A stretch of 64,000 nt of DNA, taken from the NCBI RefSeq assembly GCF_018294505.1, contig NC_057811.1, positions 29,596,618 to 29,660,617 of the forward strand. The letters run 5' to 3'. This document shows, in pieces, positions 10,021 through 21,090 of the stretch (positions are counted from its first letter, which is position 1; each line of letters begins with the position of its first letter). Origin of the DNA: Triticum aestivum (taxonomy: Eukaryota; Streptophyta; Magnoliopsida; Poales; Poaceae). The translations under genes were made by a program, and so were the position numbers. Under the pieces are notes generated by a model, which was not told where the DNA came from, searched no databases, and worked only from the letters and a program-made list of their open reading frames with translations.

Positions 10021-11759
10021 AGGAAAAGCAAAATAAATGTATGTTTGCAAGCCACCGATCACCATCTCTCTACTCCTAAAACGGGATTTGATAGGCTGAG
10101 ATTAACGAGAGGGGCGTTTTGGTGGACGAGCTCCATGCAGGCCGCTATCCGCGCCGGTCGCTCTGGCCTCGCGATGGGTGGCCTCTGCTCTTTTTGCTAT
10201 ATACGAGCTGTATTAGCTGGAAATACGGCTGTGCCACCTACTCCTGTTCAGGGTTTGTACGTGGGCCTACGGTTTTGCTGCTGCTGGCAGGATATAGCTC
10301 AAATAATAAATATTCTTTTTCAGGCGGTCTACGAGCTGCTGCTCAATTCATTAGTTATGAAATACCATTAACTTTTTGTGTGCGCGCACAAGATGTTTTG
10401 CCTGTGCAGCTTTGAATTTGGCCCACTTGGCGGGCTGGCGCAGGTGGCTGGTGGGGGAAATAAATGTATCTTCCTGGCCCGTGCAGCGACAGAGATGACC
10501 TTTAAGCGGTGTGTGGCCTGTTTGGGCAGTCGACCTACACACCGGCTAGGGGTGAGCGCCGCTTCTCGCCATGGACGGCATGGAGTTCTTCTTCGGGGAA
10601 TCTGGAGCAGGGTAACCTTCTGAAAAAACCCTATTTCTCGTCTAAGTTCTGGCTATTTGGGAGTGATTTGTTAAGCTGGAGTTCGATGGATTGAAGTTTC
10701 CCCTATCTTGTTCTTCTAAAAAATCAGATCTGGCTGGCTCTCGATTGCCTGTGCAGGCTCGTACCGCGTTTGGACGGAGGGGTTGTCTTAAGAGAGCTAG
10801 TTGCCGGCGCGCAACTGATTGAGGGCGGCACGAGTGGAACTGCTGATGCGGGCGAGGAGTTGATTTCTTCTTTGCCATTGGGATGAGCTGGAGGCCACAT
10901 GGATTACGAAGGGGGAGGAGAGACTGGCAAAGGGATGGGCGATTCATCTGACACGGGAGCTGCAAATATAGCGTGTGATGCCGCGGACCGGGATGCATAC
11001 GAAGAGGGCGTGGTAGTGTCCAATACAGATCAATCTTGTTGGACCAGGAGGTTATTTTGTTATCCCTCACCTTGTAGCTGTTTTCGTTCTTGTTGATAAT
11101 TTTGACCTGAAATATATGCTTTATCAGCTTGCTGGTAGTCTTTGTTGTAGTGCTGTTCATCAGTTCGTTTTGCTTTATTTGGGCGGTGCACATACTGAAA
11201 ATTACTCAGAAAGTATGAGCATTGAAATAACCTGAAGAGGTAAGCGTAGCAGCACACCAGGAACGCTCACGTACAGATTAGAAATTAAAATAACATGTTA
11301 TGACGATTTTGACACATGGCTAACGACTCGGTTCACAGAAAAAGGTGGGTTTGCACACCAAAAATGGTTGCTGCTATCTGCTGTTTTTTTGTTTGTTAAA
11401 ATGAAATTTTCCTGTTGCACCTGCTACTTACATGGCAACACATATATCTTCAGTAATTATATTCCCACAAATGTTCCTGATTTTTGCTATGTAAACACCA
11501 AAAAGATGTGGGCTATGAGCCCATGGTCACCACTCTGTTTTTTGTGTCCTTCAGTGAATTCAGTCACCTGATTAGTTTGTGTGCCATTATTCGCAGAGTC
11601 AGAGTTGGGAAGGCGCCATATGAGAGGGAGCCGAGCCCTTCACGGATGCCTTGGAAGAAAGTTACCAGGAAAAAAGGACAAAACTAGTAAGTTTGGTTAA
11701 GTCTTCATGGTTTTTGTGTGCTGTTGCATTGTTCCTGTTGAGAAGAGCTAATTTCCCTT

Positions 11760-13105
11760 TTATGCGGTCGTCATTTGCAAGGAGGGATTGTCCTGAAGCA
11801 AAATATCCTAATTGAGGTGCATGCCTCACAGGTTTATACCAGGACAATGTTTGAGAAATTTGGTGAAGCACTGTATGAATGTGGGCGTATGATCTCATGG
11901 AAGTCAGGCCACACTTGGAGTACATTGCTAGGAACATCAAGTTTCAGTCAAAGGAAAAATGGTGCAAGAATGAGTTTGTGATCTCCATGAGCGAGACAAC
12001 TGATGAGTTTAGGAGTGTGGAACATTTGAGCACTATGGAATGCTTTGCAGCCATGCACTTAAGGTGGGTGTCCTAGTTCCTCGTTATTCACAATCAGTTA
12101 CTGTAGAGTGACATGGTTTGGAAAAACACTGGAAACTGACATTTCTCTGTATGATGTTCTTCAGGTCATGATACACCTAAAACTACATGAGCTCCCTACG
12201 AAACATGTACTGAAGTGATGGACTAGAGATGCAAGAGATATACTACCGCCGGAGTATTTGCGCGCGCTACCAGAAGGATCATGGGCCGCTGAAGTATTCT
12301 TTTCGTCGACACAACACTTTGTACCTGTTGGCACTCGATATCGTTAAGTTAGGCGACAGTAATGTGGAAGCGTATGCACTTGCTATGGAGAAAATGCGAG
12401 ATGTCAAAGTGTTGGTCGGGCCAGTTGCCGCCGTGACGGATGGGCTTGGTTTATCTGATAGAGAGCTCGCAGCAGATTTAGCCGGCTCTGCCGTTGGTAA
12501 CAAGTAGCACCTTGGCCGAACTGGCTGGGCGTCCAACAACCAGTCGTGACAAGGCTCCATATAAACAACCATCAAAGAGAAGTAGATTATGTTCTATATG
12601 TGGAATTCAGGGACACAAGAGCACAACATGCCCAGCTAGGGGAGATCTGCCAAAGGCACCTAGGAAATCTCCTCGCTGCTCAAGATGTGGGTTAACAGGG
12701 CACATGAAGAACATGATGGATCCATGGGATCGTGTAGGGTTGGATTAGATCCGGTGAACCTACCTTCTCCAGCAGTTGATGAACTCGAGCTGGAGGCCAT
12801 CGTGGTGCTGGGGCGCACGGCGATGGCGGAGAGTGGGCGAGGTGGTGGAGCTTCCCGTGAGCACCGCGCTAACCCTAGATCGGTAGGGATTGTAGATGGG
12901 GATTGTGGCAGCGATTAACCTCGTAAGTCGTGCCCCGGCCCCCAACTCTGTTGATATAGCGCGGGTCACAGGGGGCCATCAACCATGGTTTGGTTGGGCG
13001 CCCCCGATCAGGGCGCGAGTCAGGGGCCCGTTCGACCCGTTGGGTTCGAACGGGAGAGAGATCAACCTAACAGAACACACATGCAGCAACCCACCTAAGG
13101 TCTGA
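11760..13105 (+). pseudogene. FAR1/MULE-type transposase, C-terminal half (SWIM and zinc knuckles), decayed
   Basis: Pieces in changing frames give the C-terminal part of a FAR1-related protein. VYTRTMFEKFGEALYECG is followed by a one-base loss near 11885, then EVRPHLEYIARN and KWCKNEFVISM. A SWIM finger (ECGTFEHYGMLCSHALK, with a 4-base loss just before it near 12012) abuts a splice donor at 12064, and the next exon starts after TTCAG near 12164 with VMIHLKLHELPTKHVLK. A TGA at 12216-12218 replaces Arg before WTRDARDILPPE. After another frame change comes the RYQKD...RRHNTLYLLALDIVKLGDSNVEAYALAM region and DGLGLSDRE. Two zinc knuckles follow (CSICGIQGHKSTTC; CSRCGLTGHMKN). The second knuckle is cut by a solo LTR; its last Cys and the end TCSNPPKV reappear at 13083-13105. 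Five or more breaks rule out function. Confidence 0.75.
12714..13072 (-). mobile_element. Solo LTR (359 bp) inside the FAR1-type pseudogene
   Basis: The sequence begins TGATGGATCC and ends ACCTAACA, so it has TG...CA ends. It is flanked by GAACA at 12709-12713 and 13073-13077. It separates the codons for GHMKN from the final Cys of a zinc knuckle. Read on the minus strand it has a CTATATCAACAG box followed by a leader-like stretch, the usual U3-R order, so the LTR is probably in minus orientation. No internal retrotransposon sequence is present. Confidence 0.65.
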
Positions 13106-14453
13106 AAAAACTAGATTTTAGTGTTGTTTCTTGATGGTATGGATCTGGTTATCTGGCACTTTGTTATTAAAAATCGTACCTTATTTGTGGAAGACATCAA
13201 AAAATAGTGTTTGTGCTTGTCTGATACTATGCATTCTTGTGTGGGTATGGTAAAAAAACATTTTTAATTCCCGTGACGAATTCCGTTATATATGCTCGTG
13301 TGTTGTGGTCGAACTGAAGAAATTCAGCACAGATGGTGATTCGTCCTTGACAGCCTGTCAGCGTGCCCATGTTCATCTATGTGAGTGAGTGATGCTAGCA
13401 CTGGATGGACATGATGGGTGAATGGATCGCACATCTGAACAGCCTGTCAGCGACATGGGATGCTACTGTAGGGAAATACAGAATACAGTGTGGGCGTTAC
13501 AGCTGTGAGCTCGAATACATGACATAAATGCGTCTCTGCAGCAGCTTGATTCGATTACTGACGACCAGGATACCGAGCTGCATGGAGCTCGGCCTCCAAA
13601 CGGCATTTTCGGAGATTAACGGTTTATTTTCGTCTCACCATACTGTTTTTTTCTCTCCCTCACACTGAAACCCAAATCGATGTGCCCGGTCCCTCTTTCG
13701 TTTTTTATACTTGCTTTGGCAGATGGCGCCGGTTCAATTCAATAACCTAAATGCTAGGTAATGAATTATTAAAAAATCACACTATATACATATACATATG
13801 AGATCACCTTCTTAAAAGACAGAGAAGATTTTTCTCAATAACCTTTCAAATCAAAATGAAATATTTCTTAATAACAAGTCGCTAATACCATGCACTATGA
13901 CAATTATTATTTGTTATTATCTCTATTATTAAATCTCTACTCCTAAAAGAGGAGTTTGTAGACCGGTACGCACTGATTATTTTTTCTCCTTCCAAAATAA
14001 AATTAGATATTTCTCAATAATAATTCGCTAATCCTAAGCACTATGTCATTTATTATCTATGATCACAACTTTTCCGAGAGAATTTTTCTTCCGTCCCACC
14101 CGCATGTCTCCATTTTCACCGAAATGTTTTTTTTCTTGTTTTGTTTGTTTCGTTCGACCTCCCCTCCCATGTACGTTGTGGCCTCTCCCCACCGAATCTT
14201 TCCAAATAAATCCCACCTCCCCTCCTCGTTCAACCTCCCCTCCCGCATGTTCCCCACCTTCTCCGCGATCGCCACGGGTCCAACAACAGTCAGGGTCATC
14301 GACGTGCCGACTTTGCGTCTACCGAATTCTCCCGACTTGTTACTGAATCCATAACGGTTCAGATACAACAATCTTCTTCTTCTTGAAACTCATATTTTTG
14401 CCTAAATAAATTATAAAAAGATGTGATTTGCAAAACATATATTCGAAGAGCAG
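13106..14453. other. No gene seen; AT-rich dispersed repeat
   Basis: 13106-13611 is the right part of the FAR1-type MULE. From 13800 the text GAGAAGATTTTTCTCAATAACC, the phrase TTATTATCTSTTATTATCTC and CTCTACTCCTAAAA recur; related phrases are at 10062 and 15390-15515, so it is a dispersed repeat family. 14043-14354 has open frames on several strands at once with skewed composition and no recognisable protein. Confidence 0.5.
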
Positions 14454-14591
14454 TTTTAACATGCTCCCTCTTACCCCCTCTTTTCACATGAGATAAGATC
14501 TGAGCAGTTGATCTTATTAATTTGTGGTATGATTGACTCTTACCTTCTTAACTCACATGTATAAAGAGGGGTAAGAAGGAGCATGTTAAAA
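14454..14591. mobile_element. MITE with 24-bp terminal inverted repeats
   Basis: TTTTAACATGCTCCCTCTTA(CCCC) at 14454-14477 is matched by its inverse at 14568-14591 with one mismatch. The whole is 138 bp with no coding capacity. The flanking T/A bases leave the target duplication unclear (possibly TTT). Superfamily not assigned. Confidence 0.7.
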
Positions 14592-15014
14592 TTTGCCATA
14601 TTCGAAACTATTATGGGGCCAAACTGTGGATGCTTATCAATCGAGTGAGGGTCTGACGGCCGGAACCCTCCTCAGAGGCCATAAATCCCAAGGGCTGCCT
14701 GACTTTGTGGGATTCTAATGTACCGAACAACGCCATCCATGCACGTAGATTGCGGAAACGCTCCTTCGCGAGCGAGCGCTCCAACGAGCGATCTCTTCCG
14801 TCGCGCTGTCGAATACTAACGAAAGATGGGCCCACCCACGTTTATGATTCAGCCCACATGTGCGCGTACACCGTTCGACCCTCCCTACTCTTTCTCCCGT
14901 AAAAACTAAATCTCCCCCCCCCCCCCCTATTTCAATGGGTGGGGCCAGATTTACCTCAAAGGATATAGCCAGAATTGCTAAAAAGGGAAAGCGTGGCCTG
15001 GCGGAAATCGCGCG

Positions 15015-15400
15015 TTGCAGCGCGCGCGCGAGATAGCAGCTCCCCGGAGATTGATTACGAATGGGCTTGCAGTGGGTGATGAACTACACAAAAGAAGGAT
15101 CAAACCTGGTTTTTTCTGTGTTGCGTGTGGGCGGGAAGTGACATATTATCACAGACTTTGGTCGTGCCCATACTCAGCTTTGTGGAAAATTATGCACTCG
15201 AAAAAGGGAACTCCAGTGGCGATCCCGCCGGTGCAGGCTAGCTCCCAAAGTGCACTTGCTAGTTTGTTTTGTTAAGGGTGCTCACCACATTTGCCACCCA
15301 GTTACTAGCATTAGCATGGCTAGGTGAGGCAAATGCAGAAGAAAGAGCAACGATGATTCAGGGTGGATACACACTGTGGTTACTAGCATTAAAATACGGA
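15015..15400 (+). pseudogene. LINE (L1-type) C-terminal zinc-binding region, fragment
   Basis: The frame at 15015-15275 gives NGLAVGDELHKRRIKPGFFC with a C-x2-C pair and HRLWSCPYSALWK, the pattern of the zinc-binding domain at the C-terminus of plant non-LTR reverse transcriptases. A frame change near 15270 leads to AWLGEANAEERATMIQGGY, which resembles the stretch just beyond it. Both ends are truncated and no RT core is present. Confidence 0.6.
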
Positions 15401-15515
15401 GAGAAGATTTTTCTCGATGACCTTTTAAAGCAAAATAAAATATTCCTAGTGTTGAATCGTTAATACCGCGCACTAGGTCATTTATTATCTGTTATTATCT
15501 CTACTGTTGAATCCA

Positions 15516-15750
15516 AAACGTCTTATAAAAGTTTACAAAGGGAGTGTGTTTTACAGTAGGTTAATATATAATCGCACATGTGAGTTGGACAACGCACTGT
15601 GAGTTGGTCCAGTTGGACAAGGCACACCAAAATGGCTACACGAGCCCGGCAGCTCTGTCGCAGCTTATAAACAATCAATAACCTTGAAAGAAAGAAAAAC
15701 AAGTCAACTACTTGCTCCGTCCCATAATATAAGAGCATTTTTGACACTAT
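15516..15750. mobile_element. Stowaway-like MITE terminal fragments
   Basis: 15516-15546 reads AACGTCTTATAAAAGTTTAC then AAAGGGAGTG, like the right end of a Stowaway MITE. 15714-15750 reads GCTCCGTCCCATAATATAAG then AGCATTTTTGACACTAT, like a left end. Neither has its partner at the expected distance, so both look truncated. Confidence 0.45.
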
Positions 15751-15900
15751 GAAACTGGAAAGAGACCTATGGCGAAATATCCCTCCATGAATGATAGTGA
15801 GGTCCCATGTTGCTATTTTAGACAATATAATAATACGAAACCAATCAGGTCTGCCTGTTGACAAATGTTTGTCTTTTTTTTAGAAAGTTATTTTTTAACC

Positions 15901-17846
15901 CTGGTCAGAACAAGTAATGCATATGTTATATGTTACCCTCTGTAATAGCTTACTTGGTGGGAAAAAAAATACAAACACTCTTTCTCTGAAGCTTGAGCGT
16001 GCTCTACTGAAGCAAGCTAAGCTAATTCACTTCATAATGACTATGTATATTCGGTGCTCGAGCTCAGATGCACCGGAAATATATATATATGACGGGCCGT
16101 GCGCAGTGGCCGTTAAGACGTCTGCACCGGTGGAGGGTCAGTCTGGCACAGGAAAATGGCTGGTCTGCGGACTGCCGTCACATTAGATGCGCCAGCTTTA
16201 CCGCATTTTTCTGGATCGATACAGCCCGAATACCATGTTGAATACACCTAAATCAAATAAATATGCAAACATGGCGTTAGAACAGAGGAACACCACAATA
16301 TTGAATCTTCAGATACGTGTTTTGTTCAGACAACAAACAATTCCTGAACAAATCTCTGAAAAATTTCAGAGACCCAAACATGCTAGCGCCTAGTTTTCTT
16401 CGGTACAATAATCTTTTACAGAGATATGCTGGTGTAGCTAACATGTATTTTCCAAAGAATTATATATATAAAGGATTCCCTTTGTTTTTTAGCTATCATA
16501 CAAAGTCCTGAACCTGACTTAACAATTTCATTAACTTTGCCACGTCTTCCATCAGAGGAAGGGCAACTCTGCCCATCCATGGCTGGACTAGACAACTAGA
16601 ATGGGTCGACCTCTTACCTTAAGCAGCTCCTCCCAAGACTTCACTCTGCTGCTATCAACGACTCCCTACCTGTAAAGAAGGCGCTAGAACTTAATGAACC
16701 CCGGGATCCGTTCCAACTGCCGCTCCTTAGATGATTTCCTTATCTTCAGACATATTCTTCAGAACATTCAGACCAACACAGCAGAAGACGATAATGGGAG
16801 CTGCTCTTGGGGAAATCATATCGCTGCTCTTAAAAAAAGTCTACTTTCAGCTCCTTGCTCATGATTAAGCCCCTTATGGTCCTGTAGTGCACTACCACTG
16901 CTAAATGACAGACTACCCTACAGTTTCCCAGTCAAATATTCTTCTATAAACTTTCTGTTCAGATGGCAAAAAGATTACCATCAGATTTAAAAAGAGCAAC
17001 AAAATATTAATTACATCTGTTTTGTAAACCCCATTTACGAATATCATAGACCTTTCCTCAGAAAAAAGGTGACATTATCTGAAAATTCTGAGAAAACTTA
17101 GACGGTTCAAAAATAGTACCAAGGTGGAGGCGTCGACGATTGAGTAGCTGATGAAGCATCGTGGTTATCATCAACTGGATCACAATCAAACTTGTTAGTA
17201 GTAACAACGATGTAACAAATATCTTAACAGCTAGCTAGCACCATTACCATCAAATCTAGAACAAAACTGAGTCATTGCAACAGAAAATATATACAGGGAG
17301 GAGCATATCCTTTGCTCTGCATGGACCCACGCATAAAATTTCACGATGAACACTAACAAGCTTCACATAGATTCTGCACTGTTAAAAAAATTGTAAAAAA
17401 TATGATTAGCCAGTAATGCAAATTAAGCCTATTACATAAGTGTGCCCTTGTATGCAGAGAACAATTCAGGTCCTCTTAAGAAGGATAAAATATGACCAAA
17501 CATTGACTCCTTGTCAATTTCCAAGAAGCCGTTTAATATGGACCTCACTAAACTCAGAATACGCCAAGTTATCTGTTCAGATTAGTCCTGATATGTACAA
17601 ACATAATGTACATGGATTTGTTAACAAACTGTCCAGAGAAAGGAGGAAATATTTGGAACTGCTAGCAATTTAAACTACCCACAATCTTACAGGTTAAAGA
17701 GATTCAGGCAAACCGATTTCAGTATGAAGCATCACAAATACATCCGTCTAGCATGGAACCGCTAAGAAAAGAACACATAAAATAAACCCACTCGTCTTAC
17801 CTCCTCTAGATAATTACACAAGTGCAAATTTTTACTTTCCAGTGGT
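15901..17846. other. No gene seen; region downstream of the PPR gene
   Basis: AT-rich, no conserved ORF. The part next to 17847 would be the 3' UTR and terminator region of the minus-strand PPR gene. I see no recognisable repeat ends here. Confidence 0.5.
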
Positions 17847-19289
17847 TTAAGGATGTCTATCACCCATCTCAGACAAGCTTGAAATTAGCCTCTTGTCCAG
17901 CAACACGCCGATTGACTCAGCCTCCCTGATCAGCTGCCGGCACCTGGCCATCCTCCCCGCTGCGGCATAGCCTTCAATCAGATTACAGTATATGTCACTG
18001 GTCGGAACGAATCCAGCCTCCTTCAACCTCGACAGGTACCGAAAAGCCCTTTCTGGATCACGCAATGCCACACACAGCTTCACGATGACCCGGTACGCCG
18101 GCAGGTCAAGAAGACAGTTTGCCTGTTCCATTTCCCAAACCAGGGCCAACGCCTCTCGGTGCCTCCCATCACGGGAGCGGCTGTGGATCACTGTAGTGTA
18201 CATCACAACAGTTGGGTTCCCGCCAGACCCTCTGAACCAGCTGAACAGGCTCTCCACGGCTGCGTACCGCCTGAGCTTTATGCAGACCTTCATGACAGCT
18301 GTGCAGTCCTGCTGTTGCAGGTCAAAGTCTGGCCTCTCACCGAGCTCATCGAGCAGTGCAGCAGCGAGCCCATAGCCTTCAGGTGTCCGGGCAACCTCCA
18401 GAATCAGCTTTGCGTAGATGCTCGGGTGCAGTGTCCTCTTGTTCATCCTGGCAAGTTCAAGGAGCTTGCGTGCCAGGCCTACTTTGCCTGCCCTGATGAA
18501 CCCCCTCGCCATGGCTTCGAGGACAGCGCGGCTCGCCGAGGGGACGCACTCCTCAAGCGCAGACTCCATCTTCAGCTCGTCGAAGCGCGCCAAAACCTCG
18601 ATGGTCGAAGCGAGGATCCGGTCATCAGGGAACAGAGGCACTGCCTTCTGCCCCTGTGCCCAACACAGTGTCTGAAGCGCTCTCTCAGGAAGCCCCATGT
18701 GCCCGAGCTCCCGGATGGTCATGGACAGGGAGCCTTTCCGGAGGAAGGGGACCCAACGGTCCAGCACTTTGCACACATCGGACTCCGGGGGGAGCGCGGC
18801 AATCTCCTTGGCAATCCCGACGAGGACCTCGGGGTTCTTGCGCACCTTGTCGCTGAACATGGAGCGCGAAGCCAGCCGGACGTGCTGCGTCGGTGCTGGA
18901 GTGATGGGTGGCCTCGTCTTGTGGGGCAGCGGCAGCGGGAGAGGCCGCTGTGTCGCCGGGTTCGGCGGCTTCACTGGCTTCCGGCGCATCGGCCGGGCAA
19001 ACAGCGCCGAGATGGCCTCGATCTCATCTTTGCCCCATTCCGAACCACCCTCTTCCTTATCCGCAGCGGCGTCCTCTCCGTACGCCTGCTGCTTACCATA
19101 CGCCGATTCCTTGGCGACACTTCCTTTGGATGACCCAGCGCAAGAGACCCGAGCAGTAGACCGAAGACCAAAGCTTCTGCTGTGAAGGAACTTGGCGCCG
19201 ACGGTCTTCACCAATGCTGGTGCCAGGGAAACGCCGTCTGGCAGCGCGGAGAGAGGCGGCCAGCTCGCCAGAGATGACATGGCCGGCAA
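17847..19289 (-). CDS. Pentatricopeptide repeat (PPR) protein, At2g01860/EMB975-like
   Basis: A 480-residue single-exon ORF on the minus strand. PPR proteins bind organellar RNA and act in its editing, splicing or stability. Residues 1 to about 55 are Ser/Arg/Ala rich with few acids, like an organelle transit peptide. An acidic, low-complexity stretch follows (60-90), then a Pro-rich QRPLPLPLPHKTRPP segment resembling the Arabidopsis At2g01860 (EMB975) group. From about 270 to 460 tandem helical-pair motifs appear (TVVMYTTVIHSRSRDGRHREAL; YRVIVKLCVALRDPERAF; DIYCNLIEGYAAAGRM, each split here at its PPR start). There is no C-terminal E or DYW extension, so it is a P-class type. The start ATG at 19289 is the first in frame. 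GC-rich codon use differs from the AT-rich flanks. The ortholog assignment is from memory of motif style, moderate confidence; the PPR call is firm. Confidence 0.85.
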   Translation of the reverse strand: MPAMSSLASWPPLSALPDGVSLAPALVKTVGAKFLHSRSFGLRSTARVSCAGSSKGSVAKESAYGKQQAYGEDAAADKEEGGSEWGKDEIEAISALFARPMRRKPVKPPNPATQRPLPLPLPHKTRPPITPAPTQHVRLASRSMFSDKVRKNPEVLVGIAKEIAALPPESDVCKVLDRWVPFLRKGSLSMTIRELGHMGLPERALQTLCWAQGQKAVPLFPDDRILASTIEVLARFDELKMESALEECVPSASRAVLEAMARGFIRAGKVGLARKLLELARMNKRTLHPSIYAKLILEVARTPEGYGLAAALLDELGERPDFDLQQQDCTAVMKVCIKLRRYAAVESLFSWFRGSGGNPTVVMYTTVIHSRSRDGRHREALALVWEMEQANCLLDLPAYRVIVKLCVALRDPERAFRYLSRLKEAGFVPTSDIYCNLIEGYAAAGRMARCRQLIREAESIGVLLDKRLISSLSEMGDRHP

Positions 19290-19641
19290 AGAACTCTCTC
19301 CTAGCCTCTTCCGCCCGCCCCTCGCTGGGCGCTGCGACCGCCCGTGCTACAGGCACGTGGCACGGAGGACGCACCGCGCGGTCGGCCGCTTGAGCCGGCG
19401 CGGCAATCCGACGAACACCTTGAGTGCAGCCCGGGGGGATCGGCCTCCCTTAGCCCCTCCAGCTGGCTCCGCCGAGCCGACCTTGTCAGCTCGACCTTGC
19501 GAGCGCGTACGGCCGCAGCGCACTGCAATTGCGTGCTCGGCTCCGCCGCGAATCCCACGTCCGTCCCGCCGGCCGCCGCTTGTGGGAGCGGGAGGCCGCG
19601 CTGCCGTGAGAGGATGTGGGGATTGATATTTTTCTTGCTTC

Positions 19642-20747
19642 GAGTCGTCTCAGCAGAAGCAGCAGGCAGCCGATGGATTATTTTTAATATCTCGGCTGTT
19701 GCGCGAGATGAAACTCTGGCTCGCCTACGGCAAGCAGCCCAGTCTCGCCTTCGATTCTCCGTTTTCTTTTGGTTCGTTTTCTCGGTTTTATTCGTTTTTG
19801 CCTGGTATTTACATTTCTTCATCGTGTTTCTTCAGTTTTTTGGGGTTATTATTTCTTTTCTGCTTTTCTTCATCAGTTTCTCCGGGTATCTTCATTTTTA
19901 TTTGGCGTTTATTCACCGGTTTTCTTCGTGTGTTCTTTTTTCAACACATGTCTAATTTTTCAAACCACATTGTGCATTTTTCATAAACATGTGGAATATT
20001 TTATTATACATATTGAACGTTTTTTCAATACATACTTTGAATAAAAAATATACATACGTTAAACTTTTTTACATGCAAGTTGAACATTTTCTTTAATGGC
20101 ACAAAACATTTATGTTAGACAACGCAAACATTTGCATACATTCAATATTCTACAAATGTCACACTTTTTTCAGAAATGCGAGATATTTCCTTAAAATGTC
20201 ATGTACATATTTGTAATGTTGCAATACATTTTTATGCTATGCAAAAAAATATTGTATAAAATGTTTCGAAAAATGCCACCATACATATTTTGGAAATATG
20301 CGAACAGTTTTTTTAAATGTCACGTATAACCTTTTAATCGTGTGAAACATTTTTTTTCTCATTGTGCAAACATTGTATTTACATTTTATACGCATTTAAA
20401 AAATCTACTTACATTTTTGAAATGTGAGAAAAAAAGTAGTTGGCATGAACCTTTTTTTAATACTATCAACATATTTTAAAAGTTGCGCAAACATTTTTTT
20501 AGCACTGCTTAACATTTTTTAAACATGTGCTAAATATTTGCAAAATTTAAACAAAGTTTATTTCCATTTTATAAATATAAATAAAATTAATAAAAATAAA
20601 AAGGAAAAAACATGTGCTAGGCAGCCAGTGATCCTCCGGTGCGGTGGGCTGGCCCATTAATGCGGTACTGCAGGCGACATTGCACTCATTATCGACATTG
20701 TGCCCATTTATGGAGTCGTCTCAGCAGAAGTAGCAGCAGTCAATGGA
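19642..20747. repeat. AT-rich repeat bounded by a 36-bp direct duplication
   Basis: AGTCGTCTCAGCAGAAG(C/T)AG with a following CAATGGA-like stretch occurs at 19642-19677 and 20713-20747. Between them is T-rich then AT-rich sequence (19740-20610) made of degenerate GAACATTTTTT-like words, a common style of Triticeae intergenic repeat, and a 20610-20700 stretch containing GGGCTGGCCCATTAATGCGG. No gene. Confidence 0.55.
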
Positions 20748-20771
20748 CTTTCTTTTTTATGCTAGCAGCCA

Positions 20772-21090
20772 ATGGAGGGGCTATTTATGGTGGAACCCTG
20801 TGGTGGGGTGTCTCTGGTGGAGAACTTCTGGCCGATTGCGGACATGCTCTCTGATATGGAGAATGTGGAATTAGCACTTCTGTTCTCGCCGGAAGAGGTG
20901 GGTAGGGCTATCGTCTCTATGAAGGCGGGGTCAGTACCGGGGCCTGACGGCTTGCCGGTGTCCTTCCAGAAATTCTGGAATGTCCTAAAACCTGTTATCA
21001 TGCCAATGTTCTATGAATTTTATATTGGGACTTTTAACATGTCCCGAATAAATTTCGGCATCATAACCCTGATCCCGCGGATGTTAGGCT
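20772..21090 (+). pseudogene. LINE reverse transcriptase, N-terminal RT fragment
   Basis: The ORF contains FSPEEVGRAIVSMKAGSVPG, then PDGLPVSFQKFW, the LPxxFYQxFW entrance of L1-type plant reverse transcriptases, and NFGIITLIP, the next conserved RT block. Codon order is right and no stop lies inside, but the sequence leaves RT after about 105 residues at 21085, where a short duplicated stretch (TTAGGCTAAGTTG...GGTCTTTTTCCTC, 21084 and 21122) begins. The fragment lacks the catalytic YADD region. Confidence 0.75.

Larger units (their letters stand above)
10099..13621. mobile_element. Mutator-like element with FAR1-type transposase remnant (element 10108-13611, flanked by 9-10 bp target duplication)
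   Basis: AGATTAACG at 10099-10107 and 13613-13621 (10 bp if the preceding G is counted) flank sequences that are inverse to each other: GTTTTGGTGGACGAGCTCC with ATGCAGG at 10116-10141, against the inverse of CTGCATGGAGCTCGGCC with CAAACGGC near 13578-13603. A 9-10 bp duplication is the Mutator signature. Inside is a FAR1-type transposase tail (11760-13105). An ATG-led GC-rich exon-like stretch at 10899-11043 may be the transposase start. The central DNA-binding and catalytic regions are missing, so this is a deletion derivative. It was inserted just downstream of the UGT gene. Confidence 0.7.

Noticed and set aside
14914..14928. Run of about 15 C as a functional site
   Set aside because: Plain homopolymer; prone to assembly error.
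18159..19133. 324-residue plus ORF
   Set aside because: Antisense to the PPR gene, no domain; a shadow of its GC-rich codons.
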